Shown here: positions 35,625 to 46,087 of the stretch, piece by piece
Numbering within the stretch: position 1 is the first letter of the stretch
Layout of the letters: every line of letters begins with the position of its first letter
NCBI GenBank assembly: GCA_019426215.1
Contig: CM033401.1
Span: forward strand, 10,049,134-10,113,133
Reading direction: 5' to 3'
Source: Buddleja alternifolia
Taxonomy: Eukaryota > Streptophyta > Magnoliopsida > Lamiales > Scrophulariaceae
Length of the DNA: 64,000 nucleotides
The notes under the pieces: model-generated
The model's database searches: none
What the model saw: only the letters and a program-made list of their open reading frames with translations
What the model was told of the DNA's origin: nothing
Position numbers and translations under genes: made by a program

Positions 35625-36112
35625 AATTAAATCAAGCGCCAAAGCGTTAGATACAATCAACGGGAGCCCAACCTGACATCTTCTATCAACGGACCTACTA
35701 GGCAAAGAGTAGAAGATGATGAACGAAACTGCCGAATCAAAGCTAAACAGTCCCCCTCCAAAATAATACTCGACCATCATCTTCGTAGTGCAAACTCGAT
35801 AGCCAACCTGGCTGCTAGACCTTCCGCATGTTCCGGGCTTGAAATAAAAGGAAAATTCTCCATGCACCAACCCACACACTCGCCCAAATGATTTCGGGAC
35901 ACTACTCCTGCCCCCATGGACCCCTCTTGGACGAAAAGAGCTCCATCAAAGTTGGTTTTCACCTCCCTCTCCCTTTCCCTCGGTAAATGCCAACGAGTCG
36001 GTCGAGGTTCATGGGGCGCCCCTCTATCCACCTCTGAAGATGCTCTAAAAACGTGAAGGAAGGCCTTCACTTGTTGCATTAGGATACCTGGTTCCATACG
36101 TTTTTGCTCCAC
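35625..36112 (-). pseudogene. LINE ORF2, RNase H domain
   Basis: From 36112 the reading is EVKTNFDGALF, GSMGAGVVSRNHLGECVGW, then FPFISSPEHAEGLAARLAIE and FALR. After a frameshift near 35785 it continues ILEGDCLALIRQ. These blocks match RVT_3: N-DGA (Asp), EHAE (Glu), EGD (Asp). It is the C-terminal domain of the same LINE as 37758-39480, separated by the solo LTR. Confidence 0.85.
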
Positions 36113-36122
36113 TAGTGATTTG

Positions 36123-37752
36123 TGATAGGAGTCATTTTTACGTGTTTTTAAGCCCCTTTGCGTTTATGTTTTAGGTTCATTTATCACTTGATTTTGTCAC
36201 TTGTGCGTTTAATTCGTGCATTAAGTGATTTCAGGCCTTAAGTGGATACAATTGAAGAAAGGGTGGAAAAATGATGTATAAAACAAGTTTACGCCAAGAT
36301 GTTTCACAACTCCACGACCAAACAAGCATGAAATAAGTTGGAGTTAGCCAAAATCATGTTTTAGTACCATTTCCGCACACCTGGGCGCCAAATCAGAAAC
36401 AACCTCCACGTTGGAACGCCATTTTGATATTTTTAGAGACAGAATTGGATGAAGTGTCCTTCTACAAAGTTTTAGATCTATGTCTTATCTTTACATTGGG
36501 TACTTGAATCATCCAATTCGGAGATCTGTGGAGACGTTTATGAATAAAACACTATCCCTGCGCTGGAAAACACGAAAGTGGCAGCTCATGTTCTTGTTAG
36601 GTGGAAAACAAGAGAATGGTAGGTGCAAATTCTTGGTAGGTGGAAATTCTTGGTAGGAGGAAAACAAGAGAATGGTAGGTGCAAATTCTTGGTAGGTGGA
36701 AATTCTTGGTAGGAGGAAAGAAAGAGAAGGGTAGCTCAAATTCTTGGTAGGTGGATTTTTGGGTATTTAAAGGGGAGTAGGGAGCTCACTTGAAGACATC
36801 AAAAAAAAATCATCCTTTAAGAGTGTGAGGACGAAAATTCAGGGGTTTGGGGGAGCATTCTCTTGGTTTTGAGTCATCCTATCATCATACTTGAAGAGCT
36901 AAGAAGAAGAAAAGGAGGGATTCAAGCTTCCAATCAAGAATCGATCATCAATCCAAAATAGGGAGTTTCTTAGTTTGATATTCATCTTTATCTATGAGTA
37001 ATTCTATGTTTTTATTGTTTTCCCAATTTCAATTATGAACTAATTTTCCCTTAACTAGGGCCATGTGAAGGCCAAAGTCATGAGTATATATATACGATAT
37101 TATTCTTCGTATTAATTCTACAATTGCTTTGTGTTTTGATTTCGTGCGTAATTACTTGCATATGTTTGATCGCCATATGTTTGTCATATTGCCTAACTTA
37201 ATAGTTTGAAAGAATATAAGTTAGGGTTCAAAGAAATCATCACATCATCCGTAAAAAATAGGGAATTGCCCCTAGAGATAGGTAGAGATTCCCGGGTGCA
37301 GTTAGCCGGATTTATTCGGGGAAATTCTAGAACTTGAATGCATGATTATTGATTAAATTCTCGGATAGACATATTTAGAGAACTGTCAATTTATCATAGG
37401 ATTATTACAGCCGAGACATCGGGTAGTAATTAATTAAGGAATTTTCACCAAAGCAATAGTAGTCTAATAATACGAAGAATAGTTCATATTTATATTAACA
37501 AGTAAATTTGGTTGAAGCATGTGCCTTAGTTGTTTTATTTCATAGGAATCTAAATCTATTTGCTAAGTCTCGTTTTTACATTTTTATTGTAAATTAATCA
37601 CAATCTTTTAATTCAATTTTAATTGCTTTTAAATTCCTAGCTTTAAATAATCTTGTCTCTGTGGGATCGATAACTCGGACTTAAAGTCCACTTTATTACT
37701 ACACACGACCAGTCCACTTGCTGTTTAATACACGTAAGGATTTTTCGTGTCA
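36123..37752 (+). mobile_element. Solo LTR, Athila/Tat-like gypsy
   Basis: It starts TGATAGGAGTCATTTTTACG and ends ATTTTTCGTGTCA-type sequence. Near the end it has CTGTGGGATCGATAACTCGG and CACTTTATTACTAC, phrases typical of Athila/Tat LTR 3' regions. The perfect 5-bp target duplication ATTTG (36118-36122 and 37753-37757) gives a length of 1630 bp. The LINE reading resumes across it. Confidence 0.88.
36605..36755. repeat. 56-bp tandem repeat inside the solo LTR
   Basis: Two full units start at 36605 and 36661 (AAAACAAGAGAATGGTAGGT onward) and a partial third follows. Each unit itself holds AATTCTTGGTAGGTGGA and AATTCTTGGTAGGAGGA. Confidence 0.9.
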
Positions 37753-37757
37753 ATTTG

Positions 37758-39480
37758 TTTCTATTAAACCAAAGATACCAACATATCACCAACGCCAATT
37801 CAAAATCAGCTCGCTCCAAGTTCCTTGCAAGAAACTAAAGCCAAGACTCCACCTCATTCGACCAACCCGAAATAACCCTCCATGGAATGTTTGAAAAACC
37901 CCAAACTACCCTAGCAAAGTGACACGAAAACAATATATGCTTCACCCACTCATTCTCCTCTGAACAAAGCGGGCAAACTCCCCCCACATCAATCTATTTC
38001 TTTAAAGCTTCTCCAATCGGAAGAGCTTTATTGCAAGCCTTCCAAGTGAATAACCGAACCTTTGGTGGAACCCTACAATCCCAAATAAACTTCCAAGTAG
38101 AATGTACTATATTGGATGATGTTGAAGCACATACTCTACTTTTGACCTCCCTTGCTAAATGATACGCACTCCTCACCGAGAAACTATCCTATCCTTATCG
38201 GATTTTGTGAAGTGCCAAACTATCCTATCCTTATTCGCCGCCCTTACCAATGGTATAGAACCTATAGCCTCGGCTTCCCCGCTAAATATCTCCCGAATCA
38301 GCTCCATATTCCACCCACCATTTGGCCCTTCTCTCAACTCACTTACCCAAGCATCGGGTTCCAAAATCCGAGGTGGAGTAGTGATCTTAAAACCCGACTT
38401 CCTAGGTAGCCACGGATCCTCCCAAATACTCACATCTTTTCCCGATCCAATACGCCACCTACACCCCTCTAAAAGAAGATCTCTAGCTCAAAAAATGCCC
38501 CTCCAAGTAAGTGAGGGATTCGACCCTAAATTCGCCTCCATAAAAGACGAGTCATGAAGGTATCGTGCTTTGAGAATACGACTTAAAAGACACTCCGAAT
38601 TTTGAAGGATACGCCACCCTTGTTTGGAATGCATAGCTTTGTTAAACGACTTTATCTCCCTAAACCCGGGTCCTCCTTCATTTTTACCCTTACATAACCG
38701 ATCCCAAGCTATCCAATGAATCTTCCGAGTCTCTATATTATTCCACCAAAAGCTCGCGATCCCCGACTCAATTTCTTTTAAAAGGTCATCCGGTAATTGG
38801 AAGCAACTCATGGAATAGGTTGGAATTGCTTGAACCATCGCTTTCAACAAAATTTCTTTACCCGCTTGAGAAAGGAACCTCGCATTCCACCCTTGAAACT
38901 TCTTAACCATTCTTTCTCGAATCGAATCAAAGACTTCTTTCTTAGATCTTCCCACTACCGCCGGCAAACCCAAGTACTTATCATGCTTGTCCACAACTTG
39001 AACCCCCAAAACCTTAGCTAGATGCCCCCTAATCTCATTCGGTGTATTTTTGCTAAAAACCATCGAAGACTTCTCCAAATTAATCTTTTGAGCCGAGACC
39101 ACCTCAAAACTCCTCAACTCTTTCTTTATGCAAGAGAAAGCCGACTCCGTAGCTTGCATAAAGATAAGTGTGTCATCTACAAAAAGTAGATCTGAGACTC
39201 GGGGGGCACTCCAAGCCACCGCCACTCCCTCAATTTCCCCCCGTCTTTCCGCCTCCTGTAAAAGACAACTAAACACTTCCGCCACAAGTAAGAATAAATA
39301 AGGAGACAACGGGTCCTCCTAATGGAGTCCCCGTTGTGGATGCAAGAAACCAAAATGAGAACCATTAAGAGTAAAGGAGTACGATACTGAAGAAATGCAC
39401 ATCATAACTAAATCAGAGAAATCCCTATGAAAACCCAATCTATCTAGAACTTTCGCAAGAAAGTTCCACTCAACTCGATC
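37758..39480 (-). pseudogene. LINE ORF2, reverse transcriptase and zf-RVT
   Basis: The reading starts at DRVEWNFLAKVLDRLGFH and has EDPLSPYLFLLVAEV, then the active-site block LLFVDDTLIFMQA. Next come KINLEKSSMVFS, KYLGLPAVVGRSKKEVF, W-x3-FLSQAGKEILLKAM and FWWNN. These are the ordered blocks of plant L1-clade reverse transcriptase. It continues through W-IGSGKDVSIWEDPWLP to the zinc-binding region (RSAYHLAREV, W-F-WDCRVPPKVRLFTWKAC). Stops at 39319 (a Gln codon turned TAG) and 38488 (a Trp codon turned TGA) and a frameshift near 38175 inactivate it. Confidence 0.92.
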
Positions 39481-39552
39481 ATCCATTTTCTCTTTACGTA
39501 GTACTATATCTTTGTTTGATTGAAGCTGAAAGAGAGGAGGTTGAATGAACAT

Positions 39553-39608
39553 TTATATATATATATATATATGTGTATATATATATATACATATATGTAT
39601 GTATGTAT
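39553..39608. repeat. TA/TG/TATG microsatellite
   Basis: (TA)n with single GT and CA interruptions, followed by (TATG)3. Confidence 0.9.
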
Positions 39609-39609
39609 C

Positions 39610-40174
39610 TGAGTTGCACCACATGTTCACTTTTTGCCAATTAGTTTGGACTTTGGAGATGAAGAATATTGTAGCCGGCCATCACACATTTTAGTGAGAA
39701 AGCGATTTTGTCTGTGATCTTAATCAAATTCATCATAGAATAATAGTATACTATAAGTTGCATGCTTTAGTTTTAAGTTCGTGTAAATTCTCAAAAGTTA
39801 TTTCTCTATCAAATAAGTTAGGTATTCCTTATTGTAATACATCAGTTGAATTTTTAGTTCGTATCTAGTTTAGTTAAATTTAAGTATAATTTATAAGACA
39901 AATGATCAATAACATAGCATGATAAATAAAACCTACCTTATAAATTATGCTTGAAGTCGACACAATCAAATACAAGCTAATTGTTTCCTACATCATAATT
40001 GACAGCATGAAAGCAGATAGTGAAATGATATTTCATGCACCATATGTATTTGAATGTTTAGTTGGCTATAGTAAAAAAAATTAAACTCGAACAACCTATT
40101 ATTTTACTAATTTAGCAAACTTATTTTTATTTTTCTATTCTAATTAATATAGCAAAGATTTCATACAGTAGTAT
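39610..40174. other. No recognised gene
   Basis: AT-rich sequence between the LINE and the CACTA element; nothing recognised. Confidence 0.5.
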
Positions 40175-40184
40175 CACTACAAGG

Positions 40185-40800
40185 AATTTTGTTTTCAGCA
40201 GCGAAATATTTCGTTGCGAAAAATTGGAATTTTCGTTGCTAAAGCTATCCACAACGAAAATATTTCGTTGACAGCTTTGTTGCGCTATCCACGTTGCTAA
40301 AAGTTCTTGGCAACGAAAAATGAATTTCGTTGCCTATATGTGTACAATAGAGTACATTATTTTGTTCGTCGCCAAAACATATACTATTGACAACAATTAT
40401 AATCGCGCCTAAACGTATATGCATTTCGTTGCACAAAATAACATTTCGTTGTCAATTATCAAATATTCTAGACAATATTTATTAGGATTGACAATGAAAT
40501 ATATCGTTGCCAATTGGTCAGGTTTCGCAACAAAATTATTTTGTTGCGAAGTGCTTGATTTTCGCAACTAAATATTTTGTTGCAAAATTTTCGTTTTCTA
40601 CAACAAAATAATTCGTTGCATATTCTCTAGGTTCAACAACGGGATACTTCGTTGCAGAAGCTCTGTTTTCTGCAACATAATTCGTTGCCAAATCTACAAC
40701 TTATGCAACAAAATATTTCGTGCCTAAAGAACATCTAGTTTACCAATTTTTTCAAGTTTTAGGCAACAAAAAAATTGTTGCGTATTGTCTCGTTTAATCT
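40185..40800. repeat. Left subterminal repeat region of the CACTA element
   Basis: Many copies of TTTCGTTGC and the complement GCAACGAAA/GCAACAAAAT occur on both strands at 20-60 base spacing. In En/Spm-type elements such repeats bind the TnpA-type protein; that role here is inferred. Confidence 0.85.
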
Positions 40801-41151
40801 ATAATATACATACCACTATCTGCAACGATTTATTTAAATTGTAGATAATATTTGGAATATTTATTGTAAAATTTCATATATTTTTTTATATTATATTTTT
40901 AATTTTTATACGTTTAATTAATAAATAGAAAAGCCCAAAATATCCTTGAAATCATTCAAATAATGACAAATCATTAATCAAAGTAATACATCAAAAGTTA
41001 ATTAACAAGTACCATATTTTTTTAAAAAATAAACCAGAATTCTAAATATTAAATAAAAAAAATATGTCACTATGCATAACTAACATTCTTTAGTACTAAC
41101 AAAATAAACTAAAATCGAAACGGACATGTAGCCTCATTTGCTCTTTCGCCC

Positions 41152-41571
41152 TCAGTCACCATCCCTTGAATCTGCACAACAGAAGTGCGATATGATTCAA
41201 TGAGAGTCATATAAAATTTAAAAACATCAAAACCAAATAGGGTATTGCTTACTTTGCCATGGGCTACTTAGATTTTGAGACTGAACCAACTTCTCAAAAA
41301 GATGGGTGTGTTCGGCAAGAGTTGATTTCATAGCATTCATTTCTTCAATAAGTGCAGCAAGTTCTTCCCTAAGTTCAGCACATTTCCTATCTTTTTCTTT
41401 TAAAGTTTCTTGTAGTATCCTCATGCCAGAACTTGATTTGTTTGGTTTAGGACCATAACCTAATCCTACTATATACGATGACCTTTTCCCAAGAGTGTCA
41501 TCAACAATTTTATCAACGTCCACAACTCCGCCTCTTGTTTCAGCATCAATCCTGCGCTTTTCCATTTCTAC
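41152..41571 (-). pseudogene. Ptta/En/Spm-type transposase gene, 3' exons
   Basis: An exon at 41253-41571 follows an ATTATAG acceptor and reads VDKIVDDTLGKRSSYIVGLG, then YGPKPN. A coiled-coil-like segment (LKEKDRKCAELREELAALIE) and a Q-rich tail follow. A GTAAGC donor and a TGTGCAG acceptor join it to a last short exon ending at TGA 41152. The LG-RS-Y--GLGYGPKP block and coiled coil are characteristic of the C-terminal part of plant Ptta/En/Spm proteins (Transposase_24 type). Upstream exons were not found, so it may be only a fragment. Confidence 0.72.
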
Positions 41572-41713
41572 CTATAATGTTGTAAGGAAAAAAAAAAATC
41601 TAGAACACCAGCTTATATAATATCATACTTTTGAAATTCATAAAGCAAAAAAAAATAATAATAATAAAACACGAATTTTCAACAATATTCTATTTTCAAC
41701 ACTATAATACTGT

Positions 41714-42060
41714 TTCAGCACCTGAATAAACACCCAAAAAAACACCATTTTGATGCTGGAAACATCACCAGAATAGGTGCTATTTCAGCATCAGAATGGT
41801 GTTGTTACAGCACCTGTAAAGGCGCCGTTTTTGTGCTGAAACAGCACCTTTACAGGTGCTGCGATTGCCACGATTAAGTGCTGCTATAGCATCTATAAAG
41901 GTGTTGTTTCAGCACAAAAATAACACCTGTTAGGTACTGTTTCAGCACCAAAACAGGTGCCAAAATAGTACCTGTTAGGTGCTGAAATTAGCACAATTAA
42001 GTGCTGTTATCAGCACCTAAACAACATTTAATCGGGCAAATTTCAGCACCTAAACAAGCG
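41714..42060. repeat. CAGCACC/GGTGCTG palindromic array
   Basis: About 15 copies of TTTCAGCACC, GGTGCTG or close variants alternate in both orientations, giving many short potential hairpins (for example GCTGAAACAGCACC-type and AGCACCTTTACAGGTGCTG). It lies in or just upstream of the Ptta-type gene. Confidence 0.8.
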
Positions 42061-42069
42061 ATCTTTTGC

Positions 42070-43290
42070 ACGTCACCTAAACAACTTTGCAGCAGAAAAC
42101 CAAACAACAATCTTTTAAATTCTACTTCCACAAACATCAAGTTTATCTATATTTGAGCAACATCATTAACATACCAAATGTGTATCATTACAAGTAATCT
42201 TGATTTTTTATACGTCGCGGATGAAAGTATGATTATAATACATCCAAAAAGTTAACATATTCAATCTTGTTTAAACACTCTTTTAAGTTCCATATTTGAT
42301 TATTTTATCAAAATTAATGTATCAATTATTTCATAACATATTATATTAGTTTACCATATTATATTTAGCATATGTGAACAGCAAGATTTTGAGGAGATGT
42401 ACCTTAAAAATCTTAAACGAACTTTTGTGTATTTAGCATGTGCCACTTTTGTAGACTAAAATGCAATTTAACACAAAAATTAAGGGCACTTTTGTTATTT
42501 TCCATACACCCTATTTTCTCTCTCTACTTCATCTTCTTCACCAAAACACACACTCATTCACACACACATACATATATATATATATAAACACACGCATACA
42601 CACACGCACACACACACGCATATATATATAAACACACACACACACACGCATATACACATATATAAACACACACAAGTGAATTTTGAAATGGGTTTATGGC
42701 TATATCATTTATATCATATATATATATATATATATATAAACAGACACACACACATTTTGTTAATGTTATATTTATATATATTTGCTAATGGGTTATAGAT
42801 CTACATTGGGAGTCAAGATAAACATATTTTTGTTTAAACAAATGATTAATAAGAGTGAAATAATACCTAGAAAAAATGCACAATGCACGTGTTTAGGTTG
42901 TGGTCTGATAAAGGGGCCGAGTTGCTAACATTCACCGGTAGATCGCCGGGAACAACCTCTCCGTCAACCTTAGTGAGAGAGAGTGAATATTTTGGTTAGA
43001 AAAATAAAAGTGATTTGTAATATTCTTTTTCCTTATTACATCAGTTAATATTTCTTTTTTTATTAGTTAATAAATTTTTCATAATCACCACCTTAAATTA
43101 CGCTTAGTGGAAGGTAGGTTCCCCACCCCCAAATGATTAATAAGAGTGAATATTTTAGGGTTTAGTACATGTCCCATACAGCTGAGAAAGAAACCACATG
43201 CAAATTAAACTAAGTAAACCATGCAAAGTAATGCTTAATAATCATTTACAATAATCTATAGCTTCATGTTATAATATATTTTCACGTAAG
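42070..43290. other. CACTA interior, no gene seen
   Basis: It contains compound CA/TA microsatellites at 42543-42760 and otherwise AT-rich sequence. Confidence 0.5.
42543..42760. repeat. Compound CA/TA microsatellites
   Basis: Repeated ACACAC, CGCATATATA and TATATA runs, including a (TA)n near 42717-42737. Confidence 0.9.
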
Positions 43291-43295
43291 TGTAA

Positions 43296-43593
43296 TTAAA
43301 GTGAATTAGTTTTCTTCTCAAACATTCTTTTCTTGTAATTAAGCTGAAAAAATTTCATCCTTAGCCTCTTTGTTTTTTCCTCCAATTGCATATCTGGAAT
43401 CTCTTCCATTAATTTCATCTCTTGTTCCAATTTCTGCAACTCTTTCAACTTCCCATTTCCTTCCTCTTTTCCCAATTCCTGGACATTCTTGATTAGGGTT
43501 TGAAGACTCATGAGTTTTCTATGAGGCCATCTCCTAATTTCCAATTCCCTACACCTTTCCTTCAATATAATCATTCCTTTTCCCAGTTTCCAT
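43296..43593 (-). pseudogene. RWP-RK (RKD-type) gene, internally deleted copy
   Basis: The minus strand keeps the start ATGGAAACTGGG (43593). It then jumps directly to LKERCRELEIRRWPHRKLMS, the second half of the RWP-RK domain with the RWPHRK signature. The tail EIPDMQLEEKTKRLRMKFF and a TAA follow. Relative to the plus-strand copy at 46362-47164, about 520 bp are missing: most of exon 1, the intron and the front of the domain. The ATG is out of frame after the deletion. RKD proteins are plant transcription factors of the egg-cell and germline programme; that is family knowledge, not shown here. Confidence 0.88.
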
Positions 43594-43868
43594 CGTAGTT
43601 TGATGATGAAAATGAAAATAATTTTTGGTTTTCCGATAGGGGTGGTCAGTGGTGGCAAAAAATGGAATTATATATATATCTATATATATATGGAAGAGAA
43701 GACATTTCTGGTTTTACTCAGCAGACATTTTTTACTCGGCCGCCGTGTTCTTTAATGTCAAGAGTCGTGTGACTGTGCTCACTTTAATGTCAAGAGACTT
43801 CATTTTCTTTAATGTCAAGAGACATCGTGTCCTTTAATGTCAAGAGTCGTGTATTTTTTTTAAAAAAA
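43298..43868 (-). repeat. Inverted repeat, left arm (RKD copy plus upstream)
   Basis: Its reverse complement matches 46088-47163 apart from the internal deletion. Matching extends through the RKD tail, the start codon, the TA run and the four CTTTAATGTCAAGAG units upstream of the gene. The arms are separated by about 2.2 kb. Confidence 0.88.
43750..43846. repeat. CTTTAATGTCAAGAG repeats upstream of the RKD copy
   Basis: Four copies start at 43750, 43782, 43807 and 43832, separated by GTGT/CGTG-containing spacers. The same four, inverted, lie upstream of the other copy (46107-46201). They sit about 160-250 bp upstream of each start codon, where promoter elements might be; any regulatory role is inference. 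Confidence 0.85.
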
Positions 43869-43869
43869 T

Positions 43870-44030
43870 ACAATAATATTATTTCCTCCTACTTTTTCTT
43901 TTGTCTTCTACTTTTTTTTCCTTCTTCCCAGCTACTTTTTCTTTTGTCTTCTACTTTTGCCTTTTCTTTTCCTTCTACTTTTTCTTTTGTCTTCTATTTT
44001 TTTCTAACAACCTGTTTTTTTCACAAACTC
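43870..44030. repeat. Pyrimidine-rich imperfect tandem repeat
   Basis: CTACTTTTTCTTTTGTCTT recurs three to four times with CCTTC variants, making a long T/C-rich tract. Confidence 0.8.
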
Positions 44031-44035
44031 TTGTT

Positions 44036-45034
44036 CAGTTAAAATTATATCTACCGAACTACATTGTTAGGTGGGAAGATAGATATAATTTACGAAAATT
44101 AAAAAGACTCATATTGAAGCACATTGTGTTGTATGATAACACATTTTCTTCCCGCCTTGGAAAATGGTGTCCCGAGTTGAATGATTTGCAGTTATTCAAC
44201 TGTGATTTTAGAGGACTAATAGAATTTGAGGCATATTTGCCTTCTATAAAAATATTCAAGATGACATTCAATCAGGCCCAAGGAAATGTGAATATAAAAG
44301 TACACTTCCCCAATGCAGATGTCCTTATTATTTTATTGAAACAAGACGAACAGGGTCCGAGGCATTTACAAGTATTGGGGCCGTTACCTCATTCTTTACA
44401 GTGGATAGTACACCGTTATTGAAACTACATCAGATCAACTTGCTCGACATACCGACTACTTCGAGAGGTTGTAAAAATGACGAAAGAATTGATGTCCAGC
44501 GACCGAGCACGTGTCCCGGTTAATTTTGTTAGGGTATATCTATCTATCATTGTTTGAACAAATGCAAATGCTTTTAAGAAGTTGTTTTGATTTCCTTTTT
44601 TTTTTGAATTGTTTGTTTAGAGGTTGGCGCATGTGGAGTCTCTACATCGCATTATGGTGAGGTACTTTTTTGTTAATATGCACCTCCTAGAGATCAGGTG
44701 TTTGGAGCTGGTTGACAATCTTGCTGTCACATTGGTGCTCATCAGTAGATGTACAGGCTTGAATGAGCTTAAAGTCGATTTGGTGGTAATATTTTAAGTT
44801 TTATGGTTTGTCGCTTATTAGTTATTACATGGTTTATTAAACACATTCTTTGTTTGGGTTTCTAAAATAAAATTGTAATTGACTTAACATGTGTAGGGTG
44901 CACCATGGGAAAATGCGGGCATTAGTGTATCCAACTACGTAAAGGCCTGGAAGTTGCAAGCAATGGGATTGGAGGCATTGAATGAGGTCACGATTTTCAA
45001 CCGGTCGACTAATTTCAATATACGCACAGAATGA
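44036..45034 (+). pseudogene. F-box/LRR-like gene fragment carried by the CACTA element
   Basis: Exon 1 (to 44533) reads LKRLILKHIVLYD, GKWCPELNDLQLFNCDF and LPSIKIFKMTF, a leucine-rich pattern like plant F-box/LRR proteins (L--L-L, CP-L--L-L--C, LP--K). After a frameshift near 44395 it ends VKMTKELMSS-x-VPVNFVR at a GT donor. Exon 2 (44621-44785) reads RLAHVESLHRIMVRYFFVNM, HLLEIRCLEL and LNELKVDLV. Exon 3 (44897-45034) ends in TGA. No F-box was found, so only the C-terminal LRR part is present. The assignment to the F-box/LRR class is by pattern and less certain than the RKD call. Confidence 0.55.
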
Positions 45035-45099
45035 TCTATTTCAAACGCCACCCACTCTTGCCTTATGCAATGCAATGCCTCGGTCCCCATTGGTAACTC

Positions 45100-46080
45100 A
45101 AAGCTCAAGGTTTAAACCACACTTTCATTATATTCAAGTATAGTGCGATTAACAAAATGAATAAAATCTAAACCTTGATAACCCCTTTGTTCGAAACGGT
45201 TAATATCGAATAAAAGAGTAGGGATGGAATACCAACAATGCTGAAAATATTTTGATAAAAGACCCAATCGGGCTGCCTCCACAATGCATGCATCCCTTGA
45301 TAACCTTCACATAACATGAAAAATTATCTCCTCACAAAGGAAACTAAGTCCATTATTAGAAATTGTACCTCGTTCCATGGTTGTTTATATGAACTATCCC
45401 CTGTTTATACTCTGTTTCTACTAGTGCAAGATGATCCCCTGTCTCCCCTGTTTATACTCTGTTTCTACTCGTGCAAGATGATCCCCTGTCTCCCCTATTT
45501 ATATCTCCCTTTTTCGTGGAAGATGATCCTCACAAATATCCCTTGTTTATACTTTAAAAATTCTTTGTAGGGTTTGGTGGAGGAAGAGATTGTTCGATTT
45601 TAATTAACCTTTATCTTAAAAATAGTGATTATATAGTGATTTTGATTATACTCTAAAAATAATTAACCTTAAACTTTAATTAATTCTTTGTAAGGGCATA
45701 TTTAGCTTATTAGGTAAAAAAATAGTGATAAAAGAGAAAAACAATGCAATGAAACGATGGACCCAATTGACAATGTGGTAATTTCTTTATATGTTATCTT
45801 ATTCCATTTGGATATATGTGGTCCTATCATCTATGTACACATTAGTGTGCTAAATTTAAATTAATGTCATATATATATATATGTATATATATATATATTA
45901 TACCATGTGATCCATCCACCTTTGTCTAGGCCGAATAACTTGGTTAACCTTTATCGAGGATATGAAATTTCAAGATATGCCCAAGGTCTTTCATCGAGAT
46001 AAGGAAACAACTTTAGGGTACAAAGAATTATTATTAAACATAAGCACATTATTAGACATTATTTAATGATAGATATATAT
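45100..46080. other. CACTA interior, no gene seen
   Basis: It contains the 48-bp minisatellite at 45391-45535 and a TA run at 45869-45898. Nothing else recognised. Confidence 0.5.
45391..45535. repeat. 48-bp minisatellite
   Basis: About three units: CCCTGTTTATACTCTGTTTC followed by GTGCAAGATGATCCCCTGTC, starting at 45398 and 45446, then a degenerate unit from 45493. Confidence 0.88.
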
Positions 46081-46087
46081 TTTTAAA

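Larger units (their letters stand above)
35591..39480 (-). mobile_element. 5'-truncated LINE, split by a solo LTR
   Basis: A 15-bp direct repeat, ATCCATTTTCTCTTT, occurs at 35576-35590 and 39481-39495. The first copy runs into a short T tract, the poly-A tail seen from the plus strand. The second abuts the first LINE codons (DRVEW). This is the signature of target-primed reverse transcription with 5' truncation. Without the inserted LTR and its duplicated 5-mer, about 2255 bp of LINE remain, covering the second half of reverse transcriptase, the zinc-binding region and RNase H. Confidence 0.9.

Noticed and set aside
36509..36739. Minus-strand 76-residue frame with internal peptide repeats
   Set aside because: It is a translation of the 56-bp tandem repeat inside the solo LTR.
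38152..38557. Plus-strand frames of 85 and 132 residues
   Set aside because: They lie opposite the clear LINE reverse transcriptase and zf-RVT coding on the minus strand and have no motif.
41690..42060. CRISPR-like array from repeated CAGCACC words
   Set aside because: The words are short, alternate in orientation, have irregular spacing and lie in a plant CACTA element.
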